A DNA stretch of 64,000 nt from Armatimonadota bacterium (lineage in GTDB: Bacteria; Armatimonadota; UBA5829; DTJY01), in assembly GCA_023511795.1 (NCBI GenBank), contig JAIMAU010000005.1:62001-126000 (forward strand). The letters are read 5' to 3'. Positions 44,881 through 53,585 of the stretch are shown here, in pieces. Each line of letters opens with the position of its first letter. The first letter of the stretch is position 1. Below the pieces are notes generated by a model. The model was not told the origin of the DNA. It saw only the letters and a list, made by a program, of their open reading frames with translations, and searched no databases. Both the position numbers and the translations under genes were made by a program.

Positions 44881-46299
44881 ATGCCAAAAATTGCAATGAT
44901 TGGTGCGGGAAGCGTCATTTTCACAAAAACACTCATGAACGACATAATGGCAACGCCCTCACTTCAAGAAAGTGAGTTTGCGTTGATGAGTCCAACGGAG
45001 ATCAAGCTTCGCAAGATGGAAGCCTTCGCAAAGGACGTAATTCGAGAAAATAACCTTCCAACTAAAGTTTGGGCAACCACCGACCGCAGGAAAGCCTTGG
45101 ATGGAGCCGACTATGTTGTCATTACAATCCAAATTGGCGGCATGGATGCCTTCCAAGCTGATTATGAGATTCCACTGAAATACGGAGTAGACCAATGTAT
45201 CGGAGATTCACTTGGGCCAGGTGGTGTTTTCCGAGCCCTAAGAACCATACCAGTGCTAATAGACATCGCTAATGATATGAAGGAACTTTGCCCTGATGCC
45301 CTCATGCTCAATTATGCTAATCCAATGGCAGCTAATTGCTGGGCTCTCGGTACTGTTCCTGGATTAAATTTCGTCGGCCTCTGCCATGGCGTCCAAACAA
45401 CCATGGATCTAATTGCCGGATATGTTGGAATACCAAAGGAACGTATTGACTTCCTAGCCGCCGGAATTAACCATATGGCGTGGTTCCTCAAACTCGAGGT
45501 AGACGGCAAAGACATTTATCCCATCCTAAGAGAAAAATTCGAGAAGCCTGAATACTACATGAATGAAAAGGTTCGCGGCGAAGTATTCAGACATTTTGGA
45601 TATTTTATGACAGAAAGCACTGGCCATCTTTCAGAATATGTACCATGGTTCCGCAAAAACAAAAAGGCGCTCGAACTTTACTGTGACCAACCTGACTTTG
45701 GAGGCGCTTCTGGAGCATACTACAAATACGGACGTATGCTGGAAGAAAAATTCCGTACAACCGATCCACTCAGCATTGAAAGCAAAAAACTTGAGCCGCG
45801 AAGCGCAGAATACTGCTCGTATATAATTGAAGCAAAAGAAACAGGAAATATCTTCCGACTAAACGGAAACGTGAGAAACGATGGGTATATAACCAATCTA
45901 CCCAATGGATGCTGTGTTGAGGTGCCAATCTACGTTGACAAAATGGGTTTGCATCCAACAGTCGTAGGAGAGCTTCCGCCACAGTTGGCGGCGCTGAATC
46001 TCACTAACATAATAGTGCAAGGCTTGACAGTTCAAGCAGCGCTGAAAGGTGACCCAGAGCTTGCGGCGCAGGCAGTGGCATTAGACCCACTCACCTCAGC
46101 AGTTTGCACTCTCTATGAAGCCCGCGAGATGACGCGCGAGATGTTTTCGGCAGAGGCAAAATGGTTGCCGCAGTTCGCAGGGAAGGAGCTTAAGCCGCTT
46201 CCAATAATTGAAATACCGCCCGATATTGTTCCAGCAGATGTCCCGCTAGACCCTGCATTGGCGATAGCAAATAGGTTTGGCAAGCTAGCGAGTGCATAA
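44881..46299 (+). CDS. GH4 NAD-dependent glycosidase, alpha-galactosidase-like
   Basis: This 472-residue GH4 enzyme uses an NAD- and Mn-dependent oxidation-elimination mechanism in the cytoplasm. MPKIAMIGAGSVIFTKTL is the NAD-binding start, and GDSLGPGGVFRALRTIPVL and NYANPMAANCWAL follow. Cys168-His169 in GLCHGVQ and His198 in GINHMAWF are the metal ligands. The resemblance is strongest to alpha-galactosidases (MelA/AglA type), but alpha-glucosidases and alpha-glucuronidases share the scaffold. GGAGGG lies about seven bases before the ATG. It is adjacent to an oxidoreductase of the Gfo/Idh/MocA family. Confidence 0.9.
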   Translation: MPKIAMIGAGSVIFTKTLMNDIMATPSLQESEFALMSPTEIKLRKMEAFAKDVIRENNLPTKVWATTDRRKALDGADYVVITIQIGGMDAFQADYEIPLKYGVDQCIGDSLGPGGVFRALRTIPVLIDIANDMKELCPDALMLNYANPMAANCWALGTVPGLNFVGLCHGVQTTMDLIAGYVGIPKERIDFLAAGINHMAWFLKLEVDGKDIYPILREKFEKPEYYMNEKVRGEVFRHFGYFMTESTGHLSEYVPWFRKNKKALELYCDQPDFGGASGAYYKYGRMLEEKFRTTDPLSIESKKLEPRSAEYCSYIIEAKETGNIFRLNGNVRNDGYITNLPNGCCVEVPIYVDKMGLHPTVVGELPPQLAALNLTNIIVQGLTVQAALKGDPELAAQAVALDPLTSAVCTLYEAREMTREMFSAEAKWLPQFAGKELKPLPIIEIPPDIVPADVPLDPALAIANRFGKLASA

Positions 46300-46368
46300 T
46301 TAACAGCGAATAGAAACGCTTTTCGCCAGGTGATATCGTCTAAAAATTCATAGTATGGAGATGAATCC

Positions 46369-47421
46369 ATGGAAAAAGTTCGCATAGGCTTTGTTGGCGT
46401 TGGTGGCATGGGGCAATGTGCACACCTGCGAAACTTTGTCACTGTGCCCGACTGCGAAGTTGTTGCAATAGCAGAAGTTAAAGAAAAACTTGGGAAGCTT
46501 GTGGGCGAGCGATATGGTATTCCCAAAGTGTATAGAAACCATGAAGATATGCTTGCATCAGAAAAGCTAGATGGTATTGTCGCATCACAACCGTTTAACC
46601 GTCATGGCACCCTAATTCCAGAGCTGGCTAAGGCAGGTATCCCAATTTTCACTGAGAAACCTTTAGCTGGGTCAATTGAAAACGGAGAGAAGATAATTCA
46701 AGCTCTTGAAAAAGCAAGGACTTGGCAAATGGTGGGATACCACAAGAGAAGTGACCCTGCAACAATGTACGCCAAGGCTGAAATTGACCGTCTCAAAAAT
46801 ACCGAGGAATTAGGCAAGTTGAGGTATGTACGAATCCTCATGCCTGCAGGTGATTGGGTTGCAAACGGCTTTATAGGCTTAATTACCTCTGACGACCCGC
46901 CTCCAGCACTTGAATGGGATCCTCCTGCTAGCGACATGGACGAGGAAACTTTTAAAGAATATACAGCCTTCGTAAACTATTACATTCACCAAGTAAATCT
47001 CATGCGCCATCTTTTGGGTGAATCGTACAAAATAATTTTCGCTGACCCATCTGGTGTTGTCCTCGTAGCCCAAAGTGAGAGCGGCGTTGCTGGCACAATT
47101 GAAATGTCGCCCTACCGAACAACAATTGACTGGCAGGAGTCAGCACTTGTTGCATTTGAAAAAGGCTGGATCAAGCTGGAATTGCCTGCTCCAATGGCAA
47201 CCCATCGTCCTGGCAAAGTAGAAATAATGCGCGACCCTGGAGGTGATGTGACTCCAACGACAATGTGCCCTATCCTTCCTTGGATTGGCGCCATGAGACA
47301 ACAAGCGATGAACTTTGTGGCGGCAATTAAAGGTGAGATTAAACCATTGTGCGAGGCACATGAGGCGCTGGAAGATTTGAAGGTTGCCAGAGAATACATT
47401 CGTTTACTAAGAGGTAAGTAA
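46369..47421 (+). CDS. Gfo/Idh/MocA-family oxidoreductase
   Basis: This 350-residue protein begins KVRIGFVGVGGMGQCAHLRNF, carries FTEKPLAGS with the EKP lysine at the end of the Rossmann domain, and continues with the usual C-terminal sheet, in which VNYYIHQVNLMRHLLG supplies the region that normally has the conserved His/Asp. GGAGAT stands before the ATG. It follows the GH4 gene by 69 bases; oxidation of the released sugar is a reasonable inference. It ends the + strand operon, and the opposing O-antigen-ligase-like gene follows after 79 bases with no strong terminator visible. Confidence 0.9.
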   Translation: MEKVRIGFVGVGGMGQCAHLRNFVTVPDCEVVAIAEVKEKLGKLVGERYGIPKVYRNHEDMLASEKLDGIVASQPFNRHGTLIPELAKAGIPIFTEKPLAGSIENGEKIIQALEKARTWQMVGYHKRSDPATMYAKAEIDRLKNTEELGKLRYVRILMPAGDWVANGFIGLITSDDPPPALEWDPPASDMDEETFKEYTAFVNYYIHQVNLMRHLLGESYKIIFADPSGVVLVAQSESGVAGTIEMSPYRTTIDWQESALVAFEKGWIKLELPAPMATHRPGKVEIMRDPGGDVTPTTMCPILPWIGAMRQQAMNFVAAIKGEIKPLCEAHEALEDLKVAREYIRLLRGK

Positions 47422-47500
47422 ATAACAGTCATGGTATTAGGGATGACACTCAAAGACAGCTAGGCTGGCATAAGGTATTTTCCATTCGGATAGATAATAA

Positions 47501-49303
47501 TTATGGATTTGTCATTTTTTCTGCTGCTTGTACTGCATTTCTAGCAGCCTCGGCCGCTTTGGATTCCTCACCAAGGGCATAGTAAACGCGAGAAAGGTAC
47601 TTCCATGTATCAGGCAAGCCGTCAATTTTTGCGGCACGTTCTAATTCTTTTTTTGCAAGGGATAAATTGCCTATTGTTGCATAAATCGTTCCCTTGTTAA
47701 AATGAATCCTTCCAATATCTGGCCAAAGCTTTTCCAAACGGGTGTAAGTTGACAGAGCAAAATTATATTCCTTTACTGCAGTATAGCAGATTGCCAAATT
47801 GTACATAGCACTTACATTGGTGGGGTTAATGAGAAGAACCTTGCGGTAGATAGGTATTGCCTCCTCCATTAGGTTTTGACCAAAGAGGCTGTCCGCCCTT
47901 TTTTGCCCGATGGAACCAATAAATGAACAAACTGCATGTACCGAACCGCAAATAAAAAGCAAAAATACAAGTGCAAAACACAAAATTGAAAGCAGACGTA
48001 TACTATTCCCTGCTTGAAAGTCTTTTGTGTGCGTTTTCCAACTTCCCAGTCCACTTAACAAGCCAAGAAATAGCCAAAAGTAAACACCACCAACGGAATA
48101 ACGCATTGCGACACCAACAAGATTGCACATAAGAAAACCTAATATTGCACCAACCAGTACACTTGATGTAAGCGTCTTTTCAAAAGACTTACGAACTGCA
48201 AAAACAACCGTCATTCCCAGCACCAATAAGAAAATTCCCAATCCTACGATGCCTATTTCTGCAGCAACCTCGATAAATTCGTTATGCGCATGTTCGGAAG
48301 CAGTAGCAATTCCGGTGTAAAAGAATGATGGTGTCAACTTATCCGGCATATAAACTTTCAGCGCACCTGGGCCAATGCCAATTATCGGATGTTCAAGAAA
48401 CACACGATATCCCGCCCGCCATTGCAGAACCCTTTGAATGTTAGAAAGATCTTTTGCATCAAGTGAAGTCTTTGCTCGCTCGAAAATCCCACCATTAAAT
48501 GATACTGACACTGTTACTCCAATGAGGACTGCTACTCCAGCACCAACCTTTCCTGCATCTTTAAGCGTGAAACTGCGCGTCCCAAGCATTATTGGCAAGC
48601 CGAATCCAATCACCAAGGCAAGCAATAGACCAAACCATGGACCGCGGGAGTAAGTCCATAAAAGACATGCGAGCTGCATTCCTGCTAGAACAAGTAGCCC
48701 CCATCTGCGCAAGGCGTTTTCTTCATCCAAATAAAGCATAAGCGTAATCGGAATAACAAGTACAAGATATGCGGCGAAGTAGGTTGGGTTGCCAAAGCTC
48801 GCCAAAACACGCTCATATGATGGGTAAGCCCACATGATGGGGTCGAGTCCAAAGCGCTGGATGATTGCATAAATGCAAGGAATTACCGATGAAAGCGCGA
48901 GTATTGAAAACGTATTGCGGATTTTATCGGCTTCTCCAAGATAACGCGAACCTAGAAAATAAACGAATACATACGACAATATTCGAATTGCTTCGGGCCT
49001 AGTCGCCCACTGGTATTCGGCGTTTAGGGCAGAAACTATATTCCATACAAGAAAGGCAAGTATTACAAAGTCAGGTGGCGTCCACTTTATCTTCAAATTC
49101 CTTTTGCCAATTAATCCAATAAGGATAACCGCAGCGGTTGCAAGAAGACCTAAATTCAGTATAAGGTTTTTAATCTCGGTAGGATCAGCGGTTACCGTTG
49201 TGAAAGCGGAAGGGAGAATTAAAAGCAGAGTATACGAGATAAATCTAATGGCGTTCGATATCGGTTCACGCTTTTTCATTTTCAGCGATCCCGGCTCTAA
49301 CAT
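47501..49303 (-). CDS. O-antigen ligase (Wzy_C) family protein with TPR tail
   Basis: This 600-residue membrane protein has about 12 helices (first AIRFISYTLLLILPSAFTT). The periplasmic loop has RGPWFGLL and the conserved-type AGYRVFLEHPIIGIGPGALK and EHAHNEFIEVAAEIGIVGL. This is the Wzy_C/O-antigen polymerase-ligase signature (R-G-x-x and H-x-x-N). The last 170 residues form tetratricopeptide repeats (GQNLMEEAIPIYRKVLLINP, AMYNLAICYTAVKEYNFAL). It likely joins or polymerises a glycan at the membrane. ATG 49303 and 49279 are both possible starts. It stands alone between the sugar island and the hydrogenase operon. Confidence 0.88.
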   Translation of the reverse strand: MLEPGSLKMKKREPISNAIRFISYTLLLILPSAFTTVTADPTEIKNLILNLGLLATAAVILIGLIGKRNLKIKWTPPDFVILAFLVWNIVSALNAEYQWATRPEAIRILSYVFVYFLGSRYLGEADKIRNTFSILALSSVIPCIYAIIQRFGLDPIMWAYPSYERVLASFGNPTYFAAYLVLVIPITLMLYLDEENALRRWGLLVLAGMQLACLLWTYSRGPWFGLLLALVIGFGLPIMLGTRSFTLKDAGKVGAGVAVLIGVTVSVSFNGGIFERAKTSLDAKDLSNIQRVLQWRAGYRVFLEHPIIGIGPGALKVYMPDKLTPSFFYTGIATASEHAHNEFIEVAAEIGIVGLGIFLLVLGMTVVFAVRKSFEKTLTSSVLVGAILGFLMCNLVGVAMRYSVGGVYFWLFLGLLSGLGSWKTHTKDFQAGNSIRLLSILCFALVFLLFICGSVHAVCSFIGSIGQKRADSLFGQNLMEEAIPIYRKVLLINPTNVSAMYNLAICYTAVKEYNFALSTYTRLEKLWPDIGRIHFNKGTIYATIGNLSLAKKELERAAKIDGLPDTWKYLSRVYYALGEESKAAEAARNAVQAAEKMTNP

Positions 49304-49376
49304 TTTACGAACTCTAGCTTTACAGTCTTCTTAGTCGAAACATCAACCTCCCAGGTAAGCATTAAAATTTGTTATT

Positions 49377-50012
49377 TTATACTTGCCGTGTCCTCAGCCA
49401 TTTCATCCAATTTTCTAAACCATCGCCTGAGCTACAAGATATCTTTATTAACCTACGGCCGATGTTTGCAACACTCTCCTCAAACTTGACAAGGTCAAAA
49501 GACACATAGGGAGAAATGTCAATCTTGTTCAAAACCACTACTGAAGCCGAACTAAAGATCGCTGGATACTTGAGAACCTTATCATCACCTTCAGGAATAC
49601 TGCACACTACTACTCGTGCTGTTTCCCCTAGGTCGAAGCTTACAGGGCAAACAAGATTGCCTACGTTCTCAATTATCAAAACATCAAGCGAAGTAACATC
49701 AATTCTGTCCAATGCCTTTCGCACCATGCTTGCATCAAGGTGACACGCTCCACCTGTGTTAATTTGCACAACTGGCACACCGTGCTTAGCAATTCGCTCA
49801 GCATCGAGAGAAGTCGCAAGGTCTCCCTCAACGACACCAATTTTCAAGTCTCCTGCCCGAGATAGGGTTTGCTCTATTAAACTTGTCTTTCCGGCGCCCG
49901 GTGAACCCATTATGTTAACAACAAAAAGCCCGAATTTTTCGAATTCGGCCCTCATTTCACTAGCAAGCAGGTCATTCGCTGCCAGAACTTTTTGCACTAC
50001 TGGAATCTGCAT
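49377..50012 (-). CDS. hypB: Hydrogenase nickel-incorporation GTPase HypB
   Basis: This 211-residue GTPase delivers nickel to the hydrogenase large subunit with HypA. The P-loop GSPGAGKT lies at residues 36-43, followed by VVEGDLATSLDAERI, TGGACHLDASMV with the metal-binding Cys-His, and ENVGNLVCP. NKID is the guanine-specificity motif. The N-terminal His-rich stretch or CXXCGC motif found in some HypB is absent; it begins MQIPVVQKVLAANDLLA. It overlaps hypA by 41 bases. No hypC-F genes are visible in the window, so those must lie elsewhere. It is the last gene of the hydrogenase operon. Confidence 0.95.
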   Translation of the reverse strand: MQIPVVQKVLAANDLLASEMRAEFEKFGLFVVNIMGSPGAGKTSLIEQTLSRAGDLKIGVVEGDLATSLDAERIAKHGVPVVQINTGGACHLDASMVRKALDRIDVTSLDVLIIENVGNLVCPVSFDLGETARVVVCSIPEGDDKVLKYPAIFSSASVVVLNKIDISPYVSFDLVKFEESVANIGRRLIKISCSSGDGLENWMKWLRTRQV

Positions 50013-50352
50013 TTTCTACCTCGATTGAATCAACAAACAATTCCCTTCCGGTGATTAGCTTTCCTTTGTGGCTAGAACAGCGAGGGCATGCGAACACGCT
50101 TACAAGAGGAATGTACTCATGACCACAATTTTCGCAAGCATATGCTACTGGCACTTGCTCAACGGCAACTTCTGCACCTTCTGCCAGCGTACCTTTTGCC
50201 AAAATTCCAAAGTAAAACCTCAAGCAGTCGGGCTCGACAGTTGACCATTCGCCTACCTTCAGGGAAACCTTAGTTACTCGAGATGCACGCGCTTTCGCAG
50301 CTTCTTTCAGCACAATAGAAAGTACGTTTTGGGTGATTCCTAACTCATGCAT
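49972..50352 (-). CDS. hypA: Hydrogenase maturation nickel metallochaperone HypA
   Basis: This 126-residue HypA starts MHELGITQNVL with the Ni-binding His2-Glu3 and has a zinc domain with Cys73/Cys76 (ACENCGHEY) and Cys89/Cys92 (ACPRCSS). The reading frame is open upstream, but the Met-His-Glu start is diagnostic, so ATG 50352 was chosen. The C-terminus is a Ser-rich tail (ENADSSSAKSSGSE) that overlaps hypB in another frame. It lies 39 bases after the antiporter-like subunit gene and serves the group 4 hydrogenase. Confidence 0.94.
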   Translation of the reverse strand: MHELGITQNVLSIVLKEAAKARASRVTKVSLKVGEWSTVEPDCLRFYFGILAKGTLAEGAEVAVEQVPVAYACENCGHEYIPLVSVFACPRCSSHKGKLITGRELFVDSIEVENADSSSAKSSGSE

Positions 50353-50391
50353 TAACAATATACTACCGCATGGAAGTTCAAAACTCAATCT

Positions 50392-51987
50392 TTAACATTT
50401 CTTTCGAACTTCTGTCATGTGGTTTCCCGACCTTCGGGTTTTCAGCAACCGCCACTTTTTATTAGATGTGTTGATTGTTTGGACATAAGATGCGGCTTCT
50501 TTAATTGGCGGGTAGACTGCCTTTGGGTAAAGCCCAACCCCCAAGCAAAGGATAGCAAGAATCAACATTGAAATCACAACAGTTAGAGGTGCTTCTCGAA
50601 CAGATGTATCAGCAACTGCTTCGCTTTCTTTACCCCAGAATATGTTTTTAGCAGCTTTCAAAAGCACCACAAGCGTTACCAAGCTAGCAGCTATACCAAA
50701 TCCAACAGCCCACCAGTTACCTGCATCTGCGCCAGCGACGAACAGCGCAAGCTTGCTATGGAAACCATTAAGAGGAGGAATACCAGAAACCGCCAGCGCT
50801 CCTATAAAGAAGCAAAAGCTTGTGATAGGCATTTTCTTTGCGAGGCCACCTAGCTGGGAAATATTTCGCATCCCAGTAGAGTAGATTACCGCACCCGCCG
50901 CAAGGAAAAGCAAAGCCTTTGCAATAGCGTGATTTACCATGTGAAAAAGTCCAGCATATATACCCAACTGCGTACCTATTCCAAATCCCATAAGTATATA
51001 GCCTATTTGGCTGACGGATGAATATGCAAGCATCCGCTTTAAGTCATCCTGTGCTAGAGCCATGAGATCTCCGATTACAAGCGTGAATACACCAAGTCCA
51101 AGTGCAAACATCGCGACAGGCGAGAAACTAGGATAGAAAATTGTAACTGTTCTCACAAGAGCATACATCGCGACCTTAATCATCACGCCCGAAAGAAGCG
51201 CCGAAACTGGTGTTGGCGCTTCTGCATGAGCATCTGGCAACCATGGATGAAATGGCGCAACTCCGGCTTTCGTTCCAAACCCAATAATCAGAAAAGCCGA
51301 GGCAAGAACTATTGTTGTAATGGGAAAGCTGCTGGCATGTAGTTTTAGTTCAGATATTAGCAATCCCTTGGCTCCCCCTACCCCAGGCAGGTTTGAGCCG
51401 GTGGCATATAAAAGCACGCAACCAAAAAGCGAGAAAGTTATGCCTACGGTAAGCAGCATTAGATACTTGTAACCAGCTTCCAGCGCTCGCTTATCCCAAT
51501 AAAATGCAACAAGAAGGCCACTTGCAATAGTGCTTGCTTCAACTGCCACATATAACATAATTATATTGTTAGAGAGGCATGCCCAGATCATGGTAGAAAT
51601 AAAAAGCATTAGCCAGCCGTAAAAAGCTGTTAATCTACCACTGGTGGTTGTATGCGGAAGCCCACCTTCTTTTACTTGATGCCGCATGTATTTAAGGGAA
51701 TAAACAACTGCCACAAAGCTAACAAGCGAGACCATGCTTATTAGCAAAGCGCTCAAAGAATCAGCATATAGCTGTGTTTCAAAGGAAGTTAAAATCTCGC
51801 CATGTAGTGTTTTATATCCAATTATCACGGACAATATCAAAGCAAAGGTAACGCCTGCAAAAGCCAGGGTCTCACGCAACCATGAAACAAATCTTCCGAA
51901 AGCAAATATTAGGAGCGCCGTTGCAGTCGGAACAAAAATTACTAACGCTGGCAATACCGAAGCCGTTTCTACAGCCGAATGATTCAT
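50392..51987 (-). CDS. hyfF: HyfF-like antiporter-type hydrogenase membrane subunit
   Basis: This 531-residue membrane protein of the NuoL/M/N-MrpA/D superfamily has about 14 helices, and its length fits HyfF of hydrogenase-4. Seen are NIIMLYVAVEASTIASGLLV with the TM5 Glu, FGTKAGVAPFHPWLPDAHAEAP, LMALAQDDLKRMLAYSSVSQIGY and GLFHMVNHAIAKALLFLAAGA with the conserved Lys and His. These are the proton-channel residues of complex I-type pumps. It would move H+ or Na+ when electrons pass to the hydrogenase. It lies nine bases after the HyfE-like gene. Confidence 0.9.
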   Translation of the reverse strand: MNHSAVETASVLPALVIFVPTATALLIFAFGRFVSWLRETLAFAGVTFALILSVIIGYKTLHGEILTSFETQLYADSLSALLISMVSLVSFVAVVYSLKYMRHQVKEGGLPHTTTSGRLTAFYGWLMLFISTMIWACLSNNIIMLYVAVEASTIASGLLVAFYWDKRALEAGYKYLMLLTVGITFSLFGCVLLYATGSNLPGVGGAKGLLISELKLHASSFPITTIVLASAFLIIGFGTKAGVAPFHPWLPDAHAEAPTPVSALLSGVMIKVAMYALVRTVTIFYPSFSPVAMFALGLGVFTLVIGDLMALAQDDLKRMLAYSSVSQIGYILMGFGIGTQLGIYAGLFHMVNHAIAKALLFLAAGAVIYSTGMRNISQLGGLAKKMPITSFCFFIGALAVSGIPPLNGFHSKLALFVAGADAGNWWAVGFGIAASLVTLVVLLKAAKNIFWGKESEAVADTSVREAPLTVVISMLILAILCLGVGLYPKAVYPPIKEAASYVQTINTSNKKWRLLKTRRSGNHMTEVRKKC

Positions 51988-51996
51988 ACCGCACCT

Positions 51997-52662
51997 CTAC
52001 CAGTGTAACTCTGAGAGTTTGAATGTATCTGTCGTGCCGAATTTCGACCGGATTCCGCCGATGATGTAAAGCAATAAGTAGACTGTCACTACTACTTCGG
52101 TGGCGATACCGGCAAGCGCCGTTTCGCGAATCGTAGGCGCAAGGCTAACCAAGCTCAGATGCACGCCATTCTCCAAAAGACAAAGGCCAATAACCGTCTT
52201 TATGGCATCACGCCTAGTCAAGATGGCATATAGTCCCAGCACAAATACAGTGAATGCTACAGCAAGGTTGGTATTGGCAATCTCCGCCAATTCCTGGGTC
52301 TGCGCTACAAACAAACTTGCATGCATATGAGTAAGTTTGTACATGACAGCGAGCAGCGCAATCAGTATAACCGCTGAAGGGCCAAAGCCAATGAGGGGTT
52401 TTGTTTCCTGCTCATGACCAGCGGTTGCATTCCAAAGAAACCATGGCACTAGTACCGCCTTTGTAATAAGTGCAGTAACCGCCCAGTAAAGCAATGCCGA
52501 GTTCTGAGTAGAATATGCAAAAAGTAGTCCACATATCAGCAATGCCTGTGCTAGATATGCAACGGTAGAATGGCGTAAATTCCTAGCTTCAACAGCTGCA
52601 AAGCTTGTTAGAATCATTAGCAAGCTTAGTGTATGAATTAATTCGGGACTAATGTGTGTCAT
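51997..52662 (-). CDS. hyfE: HyfE-like hydrogenase membrane subunit (NuoK-like domain)
   Basis: This 221-residue membrane protein with six to seven helices begins ISPELIHTLSLLMILTSFAAVEARNLR and has a NuoK-like second half: FVLGLYAILTRRDAIKTVIGLCLLENGVHLSLV. The Glu in LLENG corresponds to a proton-path acid in NuoK and HyfE. The length matches HyfE (about 216). It forms part of the membrane domain between the HyfC- and HyfF-like subunits, and the three genes are separated by only three and nine bases. Confidence 0.9.
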   Translation of the reverse strand: MTHISPELIHTLSLLMILTSFAAVEARNLRHSTVAYLAQALLICGLLFAYSTQNSALLYWAVTALITKAVLVPWFLWNATAGHEQETKPLIGFGPSAVILIALLAVMYKLTHMHASLFVAQTQELAEIANTNLAVAFTVFVLGLYAILTRRDAIKTVIGLCLLENGVHLSLVSLAPTIRETALAGIATEVVVTVYLLLYIIGGIRSKFGTTDTFKLSELHW

Positions 52663-52665
52663 TGT

Positions 52666-53568
52666 CTACACTCCAATTACCGCAAATGCTAGTGCTGCAA
52701 AAGCCACAAACAATACCCTAGCCATATAGTTCATTAATTGGTCAATCCTCAATCTAGGATTTACCACATCAATTACAGCAACCAGAATCAGAAGTATGAG
52801 GACTTTTACCAAGCCAATTAAGAAAGCAAGGATGTTTGACCCGACGACAGGCCAAGGAACAAACACTGATACAAAAAGAAACGAAAAAACGAGTTGTCGA
52901 ACGTAAAAAACTAATTTATATAAAGCAAGTCTTGGTCCGCTATATTCCATAAACGGACCTTCTACGATTTCTTGTTCGGCTTCAACTATGTCAAACGGCA
53001 ATCTTCCAAGATTTGCCTGCAATGCTAGAAAGAAAGCAATTCCTGCAAATATAAGAGAAACAGTAGGACCATTTATCGAGTTCCATCCTACCATATCAGA
53101 TATTAGAAGACTTTTGGCTTTGAAAGCTGCTGTTAGAAGCGATGCAATTACAATTGGCTCAACGGTAAGAAGCATCATCATTTCTCGGCTAGCGCCTTCA
53201 TAGGAAAAAGGATTACCAGAGGCAAATGCTCCCAACATAATCGCCACGGCAGCCAGTGAGACTATATATACCCATACGATTATGTCGCCTGCGACGCCGA
53301 GTGGGGGACCAAATCCCATGGGTGTTAAAGCTGCAACCGTAAGAAAAGCACCTAGCGCCACCACAGGGGCGATGCGGAATAGCAATCCATCGTTAGGTCT
53401 TAAATCTTCCTTGCCCAATAGCTTAAAAATATCAATGTATGGCTGAGTAATTGGAGGTCCTTTCCTTGAGTGAACTACCGCCTTTAGTTTCCTCATTACC
53501 CCTTCGAACAAAGGCGCCAACAAAAGAATTAAAATAACATTAACTAAAACTCCACCGACAACCGTCAT
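52666..53568 (-). CDS. hyfC: HyfC/NuoH-like hydrogenase membrane subunit
   Basis: This 300-residue membrane protein of the NuoH/EchB/HyfC family has eight helices. SRKGPPITQPYIDIFKLLGKEDL is the conserved Q-site loop after helix 1, and FDIVEAEQEIVEGPFMEYSG is the E-rich loop typical of NuoH (family F-D-x-x-E-A-E-x-E-L-V-x-G-F-x-x-E-Y-S-G). It connects the hydrogenase arm to the membrane pump modules. It lies 17 bases after the HyfB-like gene and three bases before the HyfE-like gene. Confidence 0.93.
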   Translation of the reverse strand: MTVVGGVLVNVILILLLAPLFEGVMRKLKAVVHSRKGPPITQPYIDIFKLLGKEDLRPNDGLLFRIAPVVALGAFLTVAALTPMGFGPPLGVAGDIIVWVYIVSLAAVAIMLGAFASGNPFSYEGASREMMMLLTVEPIVIASLLTAAFKAKSLLISDMVGWNSINGPTVSLIFAGIAFFLALQANLGRLPFDIVEAEQEIVEGPFMEYSGPRLALYKLVFYVRQLVFSFLFVSVFVPWPVVGSNILAFLIGLVKVLILLILVAVIDVVNPRLRIDQLMNYMARVLFVAFAALAFAVIGV

Positions 53569-53585
53569 TCTTTACCTCCAGTGGG

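Noticed and set aside
47422-47500. Terminator between convergent genes
   Set aside because: No stem with a T-run was found in this 79-base gap.
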